Positions 24,389-31,922 of a DNA stretch of 36,204 nt are shown here, in pieces; the first letter of the stretch is position 1, and each line of letters starts with the position of its first letter. Origin of the DNA: Candidatus Bathyarchaeia archaeon (GTDB taxonomy: Archaea > Thermoproteota > Bathyarchaeia > Bathyarchaeales > DTEX01); assembly GCA_038868075.1 (NCBI GenBank), contig JAWBXB010000012.1, positions 1 through 36,204 of the forward strand, read 5' to 3'. The position numbers were made by a program, and so were the translations under genes. Under the pieces are notes generated by a model. The model saw only the letters and a program-made list of their open reading frames with translations, was not told where the DNA came from and did not search any database.

Positions 24389-25336
24389 ATTGGGGTAGCT
24401 GTTAGAGTAAATGGGCTCACAAAGAGGTTTGGCGATAAAACTGCAGTAAATAAGGTCAGCTTTAATGTTAGGTTTGGTGAGATTTACGGGGTTCTTGGAC
24501 CGAATGGTGCTGGAAAATCAACCTTAATCTCGATGATTGTTGGTGTGATTGAGCCTGATGAGGGAACTATTGAGGTGCTCGGCGGCGAAGTAAGGGATTC
24601 TGAAATTAGGGCTAAGGTTAATTATTGTCCTCAGAACCCCGCCCTATACGATGATTTAACTGGCTTAGAGAATCTAATATTTTATTCCAGTCTATATGGG
24701 ATGACTGGGAGGAAAGCGCTGGAGAGGGTTAGAGAGTTAATAAAGGAGTTTGGTTTAGAGGAGTATGCGAATAAGCCAGTAAAAACCTATTCTGGTGGAA
24801 TGAAGAAGAGGTTAAACCTTGCAGCTGCATTAATGAATGAGCCGAGTCTGCTAACATTGGATGAGCCGACAATGGGCATGGACCCGCAGATGAGGAAAGA
24901 TGTTTGGCGACTGCTGAGTAAGATTAGGGGTTCAGATAGGGCAATAATAATCTCAACACATTATATGGATGAGGCTGAGACTTTATTTGATAGAGTGGCG
25001 ATCATGGATTCCGGCAGGATAATAGCTGAAGGGAAAACGGAGGATTTAAAGAGGAGTTACGCCCCTAAATCCGTGATAAGCGTTGAATTCTTTAACCCAG
25101 ATGACCAATATAAGGCTAAAGAGGCGCTGTGCAGATACCTTGAACCAAGGGATATCGCGGCGATTAACGGCTCCATAAGAGTATATTCTGAGGACCCGGA
25201 TACTCTTCTACCTCAAATATCCCTAGACCTCTTTAGGGTTGGAGTTAAAATTGCCTCTATAAGAGTTGTTAAGTCAACTCTTGAGGATGTCTTCTTGAGG
25301 TTGACTGGTAGGAGGATTACGGAGGTTGAGGGCTAG
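24389..25336 (+). CDS. ABC-2 exporter ATP-binding protein, probable ATT start
   Basis: A full ABC ATPase: Walker A GPNGAGKST, Q-loop YCPQNPALYDDLTG, signature YSGGMKKRLNLAAAL, Walker B LLTLDEPTMGMDP, H-loop ISTHYMDEAE, plus a C-terminal domain of about 85 residues typical of DrrA/CcmA-like drug or ABC-2 exporters. The first ATG in frame (24533) lies after Walker A, so it cannot be the start. Between the in-frame stop at 24368 and Walker A there is no ATG, GTG or TTG. ATT at 24389 is 8 bases after GGGAGG and gives GVAVRVNGLTKRFGDK, a normal ABC N-terminus of a 315-residue protein. The substrate is unknown. The permease gene overlaps by 11 bases. Confidence 0.88.
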   Translation: MGVAVRVNGLTKRFGDKTAVNKVSFNVRFGEIYGVLGPNGAGKSTLISMIVGVIEPDEGTIEVLGGEVRDSEIRAKVNYCPQNPALYDDLTGLENLIFYSSLYGMTGRKALERVRELIKEFGLEEYANKPVKTYSGGMKKRLNLAAALMNEPSLLTLDEPTMGMDPQMRKDVWRLLSKIRGSDRAIIISTHYMDEAETLFDRVAIMDSGRIIAEGKTEDLKRSYAPKSVISVEFFNPDDQYKAKEALCRYLEPRDIAAINGSIRVYSEDPDTLLPQISLDLFRVGVKIASIRVVKSTLEDVFLRLTGRRITEVEG

Positions 25337-26588
25337 CGCTATTAAAGCGTTTATAGTGAAGGATTTTAAGGAGACTTTTAGGGATAAGGTTGCTGTCTTC
25401 TGGATGATTGCCTGGCCACTAATATGGCTGGTTCTAACAGCCTACATCTTCATTCCTCCCGGAGCAGACCGGCCCATGACGATGAAAATCGGCCTAGTTA
25501 ATTACGATGTATCCTCGGGTTTTCCAGTGAACGGTTCAATTCTCATCAGGGCTTTGGAGGGGGCTGAGTATAAGGGTGTAAAGCTCTTTAATGTGAAAAT
25601 CTATGAGGATAAGGCTCTTCTGATTGGAGATATTAGGAGGGGGAGAATCGATGCTGGCATCATAATACCGGAGAATTTCGGCGAGAATCTGACCTTAGGC
25701 CAGACCACCTTAGAGGTTTATTTGGGTGCGAGAAGCATACAGTCAACCCAGATTAACCGCTACATGCTGGAGAGGTTCATAGAGGAATTTAGCAGGGTTG
25801 CCTCCGAGGAAAAGATTGCTTGGGCGATGAAATTTATTCCAGGAGAATATGTTCCCTTAGAGGTCCTAGAGGTTGTTGAGGGATTCTTGAGGGGGCTGGC
25901 GAAGCCGATAAACACAACATTCACCGAGGTTTTGCCCGAAGCCTTAATTTCTAGGGAGGCTTGGATAGGCTGGTATACTATTGGAGCCATAGGAATGACC
26001 ATGCTTTACAGCGGATTAGGTGTAGGCTCAACAGCGCTTCTAGAGGAGAAGCAGAGGGGCTGCCTACATAAGATACTGGCGTCGCCAATCACTCCATCCG
26101 ATTTGATACTCGGAAAGATTTTGTCAGGCATTCTATCTCTCTCAATTACATCGGTAGCTATAATTGTTTTTGGTGTATTTGTCTGCGGGGCAAAAATCTA
26201 TTGGAGCCCGCTTCGCGCAGAGCATTGGATAGTGCCAATAATGCTCTTGGTTCTGTCCTCATTAACCCTCGGGATGGGGTCTATACTATCATTAATGGTG
26301 AAGAGTGTCAGGGGTGCCTCAAGCCTAAGCACATCTCTAGGTTTAATGACGGCTTTTATGACGGGCATATGGTTCCCAAGGGAGTGGTTTCCGGCGTGGA
26401 TGCGCGTATTAGCCGATTATAATCCGGCGACATGGGCTGTGGATGCCATAAGGAATGTGATTGTTTTTGAGGCTGGACTGATGGAAGTTGCACACTACGT
26501 TATTGGAGCTACCCTAGCAGCGCTTATAGTCTTAGCCATTGGAGTAGTGGTTTATAGGAGGATGCTGAGGAAATATCTTGAGAGATAA
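25326..26588 (+). CDS. ABC-2 type exporter permease
   Basis: A 420-residue membrane protein. One N-terminal membrane segment (VFWMIAWPLIWLVLTAYIF, about 25-43) is followed by an extracytoplasmic domain of about 180 residues and then five or six hydrophobic segments from about residue 222 to 410 (for example ITSVAIIVFGVFVC and LIVLAIGVVVYRRML). A short ATTALLEEK-like coupling sequence (GSTALLEEKQRGCLHKILASP) matches the ABC-2 cytoplasmic loop. It pairs with the ATPase encoded just upstream. The start is TTG 25326, overlapping the ATPase stop. The exported substrate cannot be deduced. Confidence 0.87.
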   Translation: MRASAIKAFIVKDFKETFRDKVAVFWMIAWPLIWLVLTAYIFIPPGADRPMTMKIGLVNYDVSSGFPVNGSILIRALEGAEYKGVKLFNVKIYEDKALLIGDIRRGRIDAGIIIPENFGENLTLGQTTLEVYLGARSIQSTQINRYMLERFIEEFSRVASEEKIAWAMKFIPGEYVPLEVLEVVEGFLRGLAKPINTTFTEVLPEALISREAWIGWYTIGAIGMTMLYSGLGVGSTALLEEKQRGCLHKILASPITPSDLILGKILSGILSLSITSVAIIVFGVFVCGAKIYWSPLRAEHWIVPIMLLVLSSLTLGMGSILSLMVKSVRGASSLSTSLGLMTAFMTGIWFPREWFPAWMRVLADYNPATWAVDAIRNVIVFEAGLMEVAHYVIGATLAALIVLAIGVVVYRRMLRKYLER

Positions 26589-26676
26589 GGAACCTATCAA
26601 ACAATAGGTTTACTGTAGGGTGCATAGCATGAGATAATATCTCCCTATTTCTCCGAAGAGTAAGCCTCTTTTAGTA

Positions 26677-26817
26677 GTGCATGATTACGGTTTTAGCGAT
26701 TGGCAATTTGCTACATCAGAGGTAGCTCAAGCGGTGGGTAAGGTAACCGAGGAATACGTTATATATGGGAGAATATTTTTTGAAGGTAGGAATGGCTGGG
26801 GTCTGTTAATTGGCTAA
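26677..26817 (+). CDS. Short open frame overlapping the nucleotidyltransferase start, possibly a gene remnant
   Basis: The frame is open from just after TAA at 26635 to TAA at 26815 (about 60 codons) and has protein-like composition (VVHDYGFSDWQF, EEYVIYGRIFFEGRNGWG). The only standard start is GTG at 26677. Upstream, an ATG (26629) is followed after one codon by the in-frame TAA, which may mean the true start was lost by mutation. It overlaps the next gene by 8 bases. I do not recognise the family. It may be a small real gene or a remnant. Confidence 0.3.
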   Translation: MHDYGFSDWQFATSEVAQAVGKVTEEYVIYGRIFFEGRNGWGLLIG

Positions 26818-27517
26818 GAAGCCCCTATCTTATGCTGAGAGGCTTGAAGTCTTTTATAGCGCTGAGCATTGGAGGCTTTTAGCTGATTTGAGGACCAAGG
26901 CGATTGAGATTATGGAGGCTCTTGAGAGGACGAATATTCCATGTATTGTGCATGGGAGTATTGCCCGGGGCGATGTTTCATCTAAGAGCGATATAGACGT
27001 TTTTATTCCGGAAATTTATTCATCATTTACAATTGAGAACGCTCTCCATATGAGGGGGCTTAATATTGGGAGGCGTATACTGGTTCAGGCGACACCATCC
27101 TATGCTGTTAAGGGTTATATTGAGATTGATGAGCGCACATATGTATCGTTTCCTCTCTCAAGGATGAGGGTTGTTGAGAGGGAATTTTACCGATTTGGGG
27201 GTGAAGCAAACCTAGAGATGCTTAAGAGGGGAGTTAGAGTTCCAGGGGTGGATAAGCGATTAATGCTCATAGAGCCAACTGAGAGTGGGCATATTGAGAG
27301 CAGCATAGTTGGGCAGGAGGAGAGGATTGCAAAAATTCTTGGAATATCCGTTGATACCGTGCTGAATAGAGTTCGCATATTACTACGCCGGGACAGTATT
27401 GGTAGAACAGGCTTATTCATTGAGAGGGAGCTCGCTCCAGATGAGAGCTTCGAGGCTGTACTTAAGAGACTTGCTGATACAAACCCATCTCTCAGGAGAA
27501 GACTTAGAGAACGCTAA
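26810..27517 (+). CDS. Archaeal nucleotidyltransferase-fold protein
   Basis: A 235-residue protein with a polymerase-beta type nucleotidyltransferase core: VHGSIARGDVSSKSDIDVF (47-65), giving G49-S50 and the catalytic pair D61 and D63. A conserved C-terminal part of about 110 residues (EPTESGHIESSIVGQEERIAKILGIS...) has a helix-turn-helix-like segment at about 170-195. This long form is distinct from the small MNT antitoxins and resembles a conserved archaeal family of predicted nucleotidyltransferases of unknown substrate. The start is TTG 26810, with GGCTGGGGTC upstream; alternative starts were not convincing. Confidence 0.75.
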   Translation: MAKKPLSYAERLEVFYSAEHWRLLADLRTKAIEIMEALERTNIPCIVHGSIARGDVSSKSDIDVFIPEIYSSFTIENALHMRGLNIGRRILVQATPSYAVKGYIEIDERTYVSFPLSRMRVVEREFYRFGGEANLEMLKRGVRVPGVDKRLMLIEPTESGHIESSIVGQEERIAKILGISVDTVLNRVRILLRRDSIGRTGLFIERELAPDESFEAVLKRLADTNPSLRRRLRER

Positions 27518-27694
27518 AAATCACTCTCTTAATAAGAACTAAGAACTCGCATAAGCAGACTCTTCTTAAAATTGAAGAGTAACACTTTATTTTAGACTTA
27601 AATCTTGGTACATAAATCACTACTCGTCTTTCCTAAGACTTATTAGGATGGAATAAGTTACTTCTATGTGATCTAAGTTTACATTATGCTTGAT

Positions 27695-28375
27695 TTAGAC
27701 GCAAGTGAAGTATATGCCCATTGGCACTTTGAATATGTATCCAGTTAGAGTGGTGTAATTAAGTTTACTTACCCTCACATATATTGTCTCAGGAACATCG
27801 TAGCCTCCCACAGGTCGCCGCCCGCGATTTTCCAGATGGTCTCCTATAAATGGCTCAGCAGAATTAATATATGATATTGATACGCAGATTCCGCATATTA
27901 TTTGGAGGGCTATTGCTGGGAGATTGCCTAACGCGGCTGATGCTGTGGCTCCGACTGGTACACCTACCTCAAAATCAACATTGTAGTTGTCGTACCAATT
28001 AAATATTTCATTAAACTGTATAACCTCGCTTACATCCAGCATTCAATTGCTTAACATAGTATTCGGTATAATGAGTTTTTCTTCCTTGCTTCCCTCGAAT
28101 ATTTCGCTTTCATATGGTGGGTTACCGAGTGCAGCGCCTCCAATAATGTTGCTTCCGCTAACTTGAATATCATATATTTATCTGCTCTCATCTCGTTCCC
28201 GTTGGGACTGTCGGCGGCTCCTCGGGTGGAGGGCGATATTCGTATTCCTTCCAATGTACCATTTACTGGATATCTCATATCCATATGCTATAGATGCTCT
28301 AAAGCCAGTAGTATATGCAGTACTTATGGTAATACCTGAGGATATTACTCCGTTCACTGAACCATAATTATGCAC
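27695..28375 (-). pseudogene. Decayed gene for a probable secreted/surface protein
   Basis: On the minus strand, protein-like stretches occur in different frames in the same order: one from 28375 (HNYGSVNGVISSGITISTAY), one with a proline-rich linker (EYRPPPEEPPTVPTGT, about 28245-28195), one reading DIQVSGSNIIGGAALGNPPY, and a last open stretch 28042-27695 (GVPVGATASAALGNLPAIAL...). Stops and frame changes separate them, so at least three frameshifts or stops are needed to read one product. Low-complexity Gly/Ser/Thr composition and the PPPEEPP linker suggest an extracellular protein. No intact domain is recognised. 27518-27694 holds nothing I can support. Confidence 0.45.
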
Positions 28376-28379
28376 TATT

Positions 28380-28770
28380 AATGCTGGTACTTGTATGTAA
28401 TTTCCTGACTCCCACGATAACTCGGGGGCACGATTCCAGAATCTTCCTCTTTATCTCGCTAATCCACTTCGGCTTAACACCATCATCCGTATATGAGCGT
28501 AAATTCAACATTATATCCCTGCTGATTATCCCCTTAAAGCCATTAAAGGATTATAATTCACAATTATAAGGGGTAGATTAAGATCCTCCCATCAACAATA
28601 GCCCATGCGAGAACCCCTAGAAAAGTCTCATGATTATAGTCTCCTGGATGAAGCCTAATCCAGGAGTCTAAAACCCTCCTAAAAGCAGGATCAACAGCAC
28701 TTATAAACACCCTGAACAGACTGGCTCAGAACAACAAGCAAACGATCATCAATAAACTTAATCCTTACCA
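28380..28770 (-). pseudogene. Remnant of an unidentified gene, broken into frames
   Basis: On the minus strand, fragments with coding character occur in three frames: KFIDDRLLVVLSQS (from about 28770), then a stretch including FRRVLDSWIRLHPGDYNHET and FLGVLAWAIVDGRILIYPL, then DDGVKPKWISEIKRKILESC ending with a stop at about 28375. They are collinear with the decayed surface-protein fragments and may be the 5' part of the same gene or a separate one. No intact frame exceeds about 60 codons. I cannot name the family. Confidence 0.35.
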
Positions 28771-28864
28771 TCACCCGCCCCGATTACAAATTAAATGTTG
28801 AAGTCATATATGTGTTACTATGTATTGCGCTGGATACTTCCCAAACTCATTAAATGTTTTCATT

Positions 28865-28913
28865 CCGCTCAATCTAGGAATCTTTTTATCCTAGGATATG
28901 TGAAAATGAGCGG
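28865..28913. repeat. Nested inverted repeat (hairpin) upstream of the SMC operon
   Basis: CCGCTCA (28865-28871) pairs with TGAGCGG (28907-28913), and inside it CTAGGA (28874-28879) pairs with TCCTAG (28889-28894) around an AT-rich loop. The two perfect stems form a long hairpin about 140 bases before the SMC-like gene. It could be a regulatory RNA structure, an operator or a terminator remnant; no T-run follows. Confidence 0.4.
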
Positions 28914-29006
28914 CTTAACCCATGCTATTCTTGAAAGAATGTTTTTGATCAATATGTTTTGAATTTAGCGGGTAATTGTTTATTATTAATAAACTTGTTG
29001 AATACT

Positions 29007-29015
29007 CTTAAATAG
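29007..29015 (+). promoter_or_regulatory. TATA box of the SMC-like operon
   Basis: The sequence cttaaatag is 41-49 bases upstream of the ATG and predicts a start at about 29033-29038, just ahead of the GAGAGGAAG ribosome-binding site (29041-29049). Confidence 0.45.
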
Positions 29016-29055
29016 GGAGGTTTATTTCATTATTCATTCCGAGAGGAAGCTTGCA

Positions 29056-31089
29056 ATGTTGATATCGGAAATAATTCTCGAAAACTTTATGTCCTACGAG
29101 TATGCTAGAATACCCCTTAAGTCCGGCGTTAACTTGATCTGCGGACCTAATGGCGCTGGCAAATCATCGATTCTCCTAGGGATTTCTGTTGCTTTAGGGC
29201 AATCTTACACTGAGCGTTCTAAGAGGCTCAGCGATTTAATAAGGTGGGGTAAGGATGTTGGGCGTGTGACAATAGTCCTAAATAATTCTAAGGTTAAGGG
29301 TAAGCGTCCAGTCCCCAAAATCAATAAGGATCAGATCTATTTGACTAGAGTTCTCAGACGTGATGGCAAATATTGGTTTGAGATAGATGGTGCTGCTGCT
29401 AATAAATCTGATGTCCTGAGGCTTCTTTCACGCTTCAATGTTGACCCAGATAATATGCTGATAATAATGCATCAGGATATGGCTGAGCAATTCATTCTAT
29501 TGTCACCACAGGAGAAACTTAAGCTTGTTGAATCAGCTGTTGGGCTTGAACCCTATCGTAGAAATGTCATTGAAGCGCGGAATAAGCTCAGCCGCATAAT
29601 AAGCCAGGAGGAGTCGCTTAATAAAATGCTTGAGTCAGCTGAGCAGACACTTAATTACTGGCGTGAGCAATATGACCGCTATCAGGAGAAGAAGCAGCTG
29701 ATCCTAAAGAGGCGTTTCCTGGAGCGTGAGCTGGCTTGGGCTGAAGTTTCTAGGATGGAGGAGGAAGCCAGTAAATTGCGTGGTGAGGCTGAGGCTAAAA
29801 GGTCCGAGCTAGAGAAGATTGAGGGATCGATCAGGGAGTATGAGGGAAATGTTAAGTTGGCTGAGGAGGAGATTGCGAGGCTTAAAGAAGACTGGTGGAG
29901 GCTTCTTGAGGAAAGGATTATGCTTGAGAGGGAGAAAGCCAGATATGATGCTGATCTCACAAGAAACAGTGAGGTAGTAACGGTTCTGAGGGACGTTTTT
30001 AAGAATCTAGAGATTAAATTAAGAGATTTATCAAGGATTATCTCGCAAACAAGTGACAGCGGGGTTGCTGGGGCGAAGGATGAGGAGCAAATGCCGGAAG
30101 CAGTGAAGGTGATTAGGGACCTAAATAGCTGGCTTAGCACACTTAAATCTAAAGTGGTTGAGATCGAAGATCTCGCCGAAATCTCCAGCATTAAACTCGC
30201 AAACCTAGAGATCAGGCTGCTGGATTTGAAGGATCAGATGCATAGGATTGAGAGGATGAGGGATGAATTAACGAGAAAGCTAATTGATGGTGAAGTGAAC
30301 TTAGCTGTCCTCAATTATATGAGGAAGGAAGTGTCAGGCACCCTTGAAGACCTGGATAAAAGATTGAGTATGTTGCTGTCAAATATTGGTGAGGCTATTA
30401 AGAGGGCTGAGGAGAAGGGTCCGCGCATCGCTGTTTTAAGAAGCTCTGAAGATATATTAGGCGAGATGCGTGTTATAGATGGGCGGTTAATGGCTATGGC
30501 TGATGTTTCGGAGGATGTTGAGAGGATGTATGAGTCGTATTCAAAGCTATATCTCGATCTTAAGGAGAAGGCTAGGATAGCCGCTGAGAATCGGGAGAGA
30601 ACACTCGAGGAGATCAGGGTTAGGATGGATGCATGGAGAAATGTTATTAAAAGTCTCCTAGAAAGCATTAACAGCGAGTATCAGAACACTCTATCCCAGG
30701 TTGCTGGATCAGGATTTGTGCGTTTAATAAATGAGAATGATATTGAATCAGCCGGGTTAGAGATTTATGTTGGATTTAAGGGCTCCCAGCCAATACCATT
30801 AAACATATATTCTCAAAGTGGCGGCGAGAGGAGCACTGCTACAATGGCTTTCCTATTGGCTCTCCAAAAGCACATTAAATCTCCCTTCAGAGCCATAGAT
30901 GAATATGATGTTCACATGGATCCTAGGAACCGTGAGGTTATCGCTAACCTACTTATATCAGTCGTGAAAAATGAGGGGGCGCAGTATCTTGCAATAACCC
31001 CGAATCAAATGTTCTTTGAGGGTAAGGACGTTCACATAATAACTGTTCAGAATATTGATGGGAAATCCTTGGTTAGGGAGGTTGCCTAA
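29056..31089 (+). CDS. Short SMC-family ATPase with Smc5-like head motifs
   Basis: A 677-residue ABC-type head protein. Walker A is CGPNGAGKSS (29-38); the Q-loop block MHQDMAEQFILLSPQEKL (138-155) parallels the 'QD.V.EFA.LS..E' block of Smc5. Coiled coil runs over about 165-325, with a break at 331-348, and returns over about 355-545. The ABC signature is QSGGERS (587-593), followed by STATMAFLLALQ, Walker B PFRAIDEYD (610-618) and the D-loop MDPRNRE; 'GGERS...PFR.(I/V)DE...MDPRN' and the end QYLAITPNQ are much more Smc5-like than Rad50- or bacterial SMC-like. The protein is half the usual length and shows no typical SMC hinge (about 150 residues) or Rad50 CxxC zinc hook. The stop overlaps the next gene as TAATG. 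Confidence 0.85.
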   Translation: MLISEIILENFMSYEYARIPLKSGVNLICGPNGAGKSSILLGISVALGQSYTERSKRLSDLIRWGKDVGRVTIVLNNSKVKGKRPVPKINKDQIYLTRVLRRDGKYWFEIDGAAANKSDVLRLLSRFNVDPDNMLIIMHQDMAEQFILLSPQEKLKLVESAVGLEPYRRNVIEARNKLSRIISQEESLNKMLESAEQTLNYWREQYDRYQEKKQLILKRRFLERELAWAEVSRMEEEASKLRGEAEAKRSELEKIEGSIREYEGNVKLAEEEIARLKEDWWRLLEERIMLEREKARYDADLTRNSEVVTVLRDVFKNLEIKLRDLSRIISQTSDSGVAGAKDEEQMPEAVKVIRDLNSWLSTLKSKVVEIEDLAEISSIKLANLEIRLLDLKDQMHRIERMRDELTRKLIDGEVNLAVLNYMRKEVSGTLEDLDKRLSMLLSNIGEAIKRAEEKGPRIAVLRSSEDILGEMRVIDGRLMAMADVSEDVERMYESYSKLYLDLKEKARIAAENRERTLEEIRVRMDAWRNVIKSLLESINSEYQNTLSQVAGSGFVRLINENDIESAGLEIYVGFKGSQPIPLNIYSQSGGERSTATMAFLLALQKHIKSPFRAIDEYDVHMDPRNREVIANLLISVVKNEGAQYLAITPNQMFFEGKDVHIITVQNIDGKSLVREVA

Positions 31090-31922
31090 TGGATAATTCT
31101 GTTGGCGGGAAGCGTAAGACGATTAGGGAGGCAAGGGATGATCTGCAGAGAATAATCGATTTATGTAGGTCTGTTGAGGTTAAGGGTTTAGATCCATACT
31201 TGGTTGATGTTGAGGATTTAATAAGGGTGATTAGAGAGTATTTCCCAAGCTGGAAGAATATTGAAGATTTATGCTTGGACACTGAAGCCTTAAACCATAT
31301 AGCGTCTGTCGTTAAATTGCAGAGTGAGTGGGTGAAGCGGAGGGCTACTGTGCTCTATAGGGATCCATTCCTAATAGAGGAGAAGATCCATATGCTGCCA
31401 GCGGATATTATGGCTGAGATATTCTTGGCTGTCTGGCATCCAATAGTTGAGTTTGAGCAGTTAACTATTAGGGGTTTTAGGGAGGCGCTGGAATACTGGG
31501 GCAACATGCTGCCCCTAGAGGAAAGGTGGAAGCGGATCGGATATACAAAGATGGAAACGCAGGTGGCAACTAGGGAAGAGATTGTTAAGGAGGGTCTGCT
31601 CTCAAGTGAATCTTTTGCGGCGGAGCTGGAGAAAATGTGGGTTGAACTTAAGGAGGCAGCTTCAAAGACTGGGAGGGTTAGTTATTGGGATTTTATAGGC
31701 TCGGAGAGCTATGAGGAGACTGTTAGGAGGGCTTATCTAACCAGCTTCCTTATAACATATGGTTACGCTAAATTGGAGGTACATTATCTGGAAGATGAAA
31801 TATTTATATTGCCCGCTGAGAAGCCTATGCCGATAAGTAGGGAGGGAAGCGAGTTAATATCCTTCCCAATACCAGTAAGCTTTGAAGAGTGGATGCGATG
31901 GAAGGAAAAAAGAGGGGTATAG
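31089..31922 (+). CDS. Putative kleisin subunit of an SMC complex
   Basis: A 277-residue protein. The N-terminal half has a helical segment resembling the kleisin N-domain: LDPYLVDVEDLIRVIREYF (34-52), then LDTEALNHIASVVKLQSEW (63-81) and a basic stretch to RDP (91-93), with the order and spacing of the 'D...V.DI...L......ASEFL.MAA.L...KS' pattern of ScpA. The middle is variable. The C-terminus (about 198-243) looks like a winged helix ending in TSFLITYGYAKLEVHYLEDE and IFI, like the ScpA/Nse4 C-terminal domain that binds an SMC head. Start and stop overlap both neighbours, so all three should be made together. Assignment is by pattern and context; no direct homologue is recognised. Confidence 0.6.
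   Translation: MDNSVGGKRKTIREARDDLQRIIDLCRSVEVKGLDPYLVDVEDLIRVIREYFPSWKNIEDLCLDTEALNHIASVVKLQSEWVKRRATVLYRDPFLIEEKIHMLPADIMAEIFLAVWHPIVEFEQLTIRGFREALEYWGNMLPLEERWKRIGYTKMETQVATREEIVKEGLLSSESFAAELEKMWVELKEAASKTGRVSYWDFIGSESYEETVRRAYLTSFLITYGYAKLEVHYLEDEIFILPAEKPMPISREGSELISFPIPVSFEEWMRWKEKRGV

Noticed and set aside
28381-28569. 62-codon plus-strand frame in the decayed region
   Set aside because: The minus strand carries better protein-like segments over the same bases; the plus frame is a shadow.
29056-31089. Annotating the SMC-like gene as Rad50
   Set aside because: No CxxC hook, no adjacent mre11, and the signature/Walker B region follows the Smc5 pattern.
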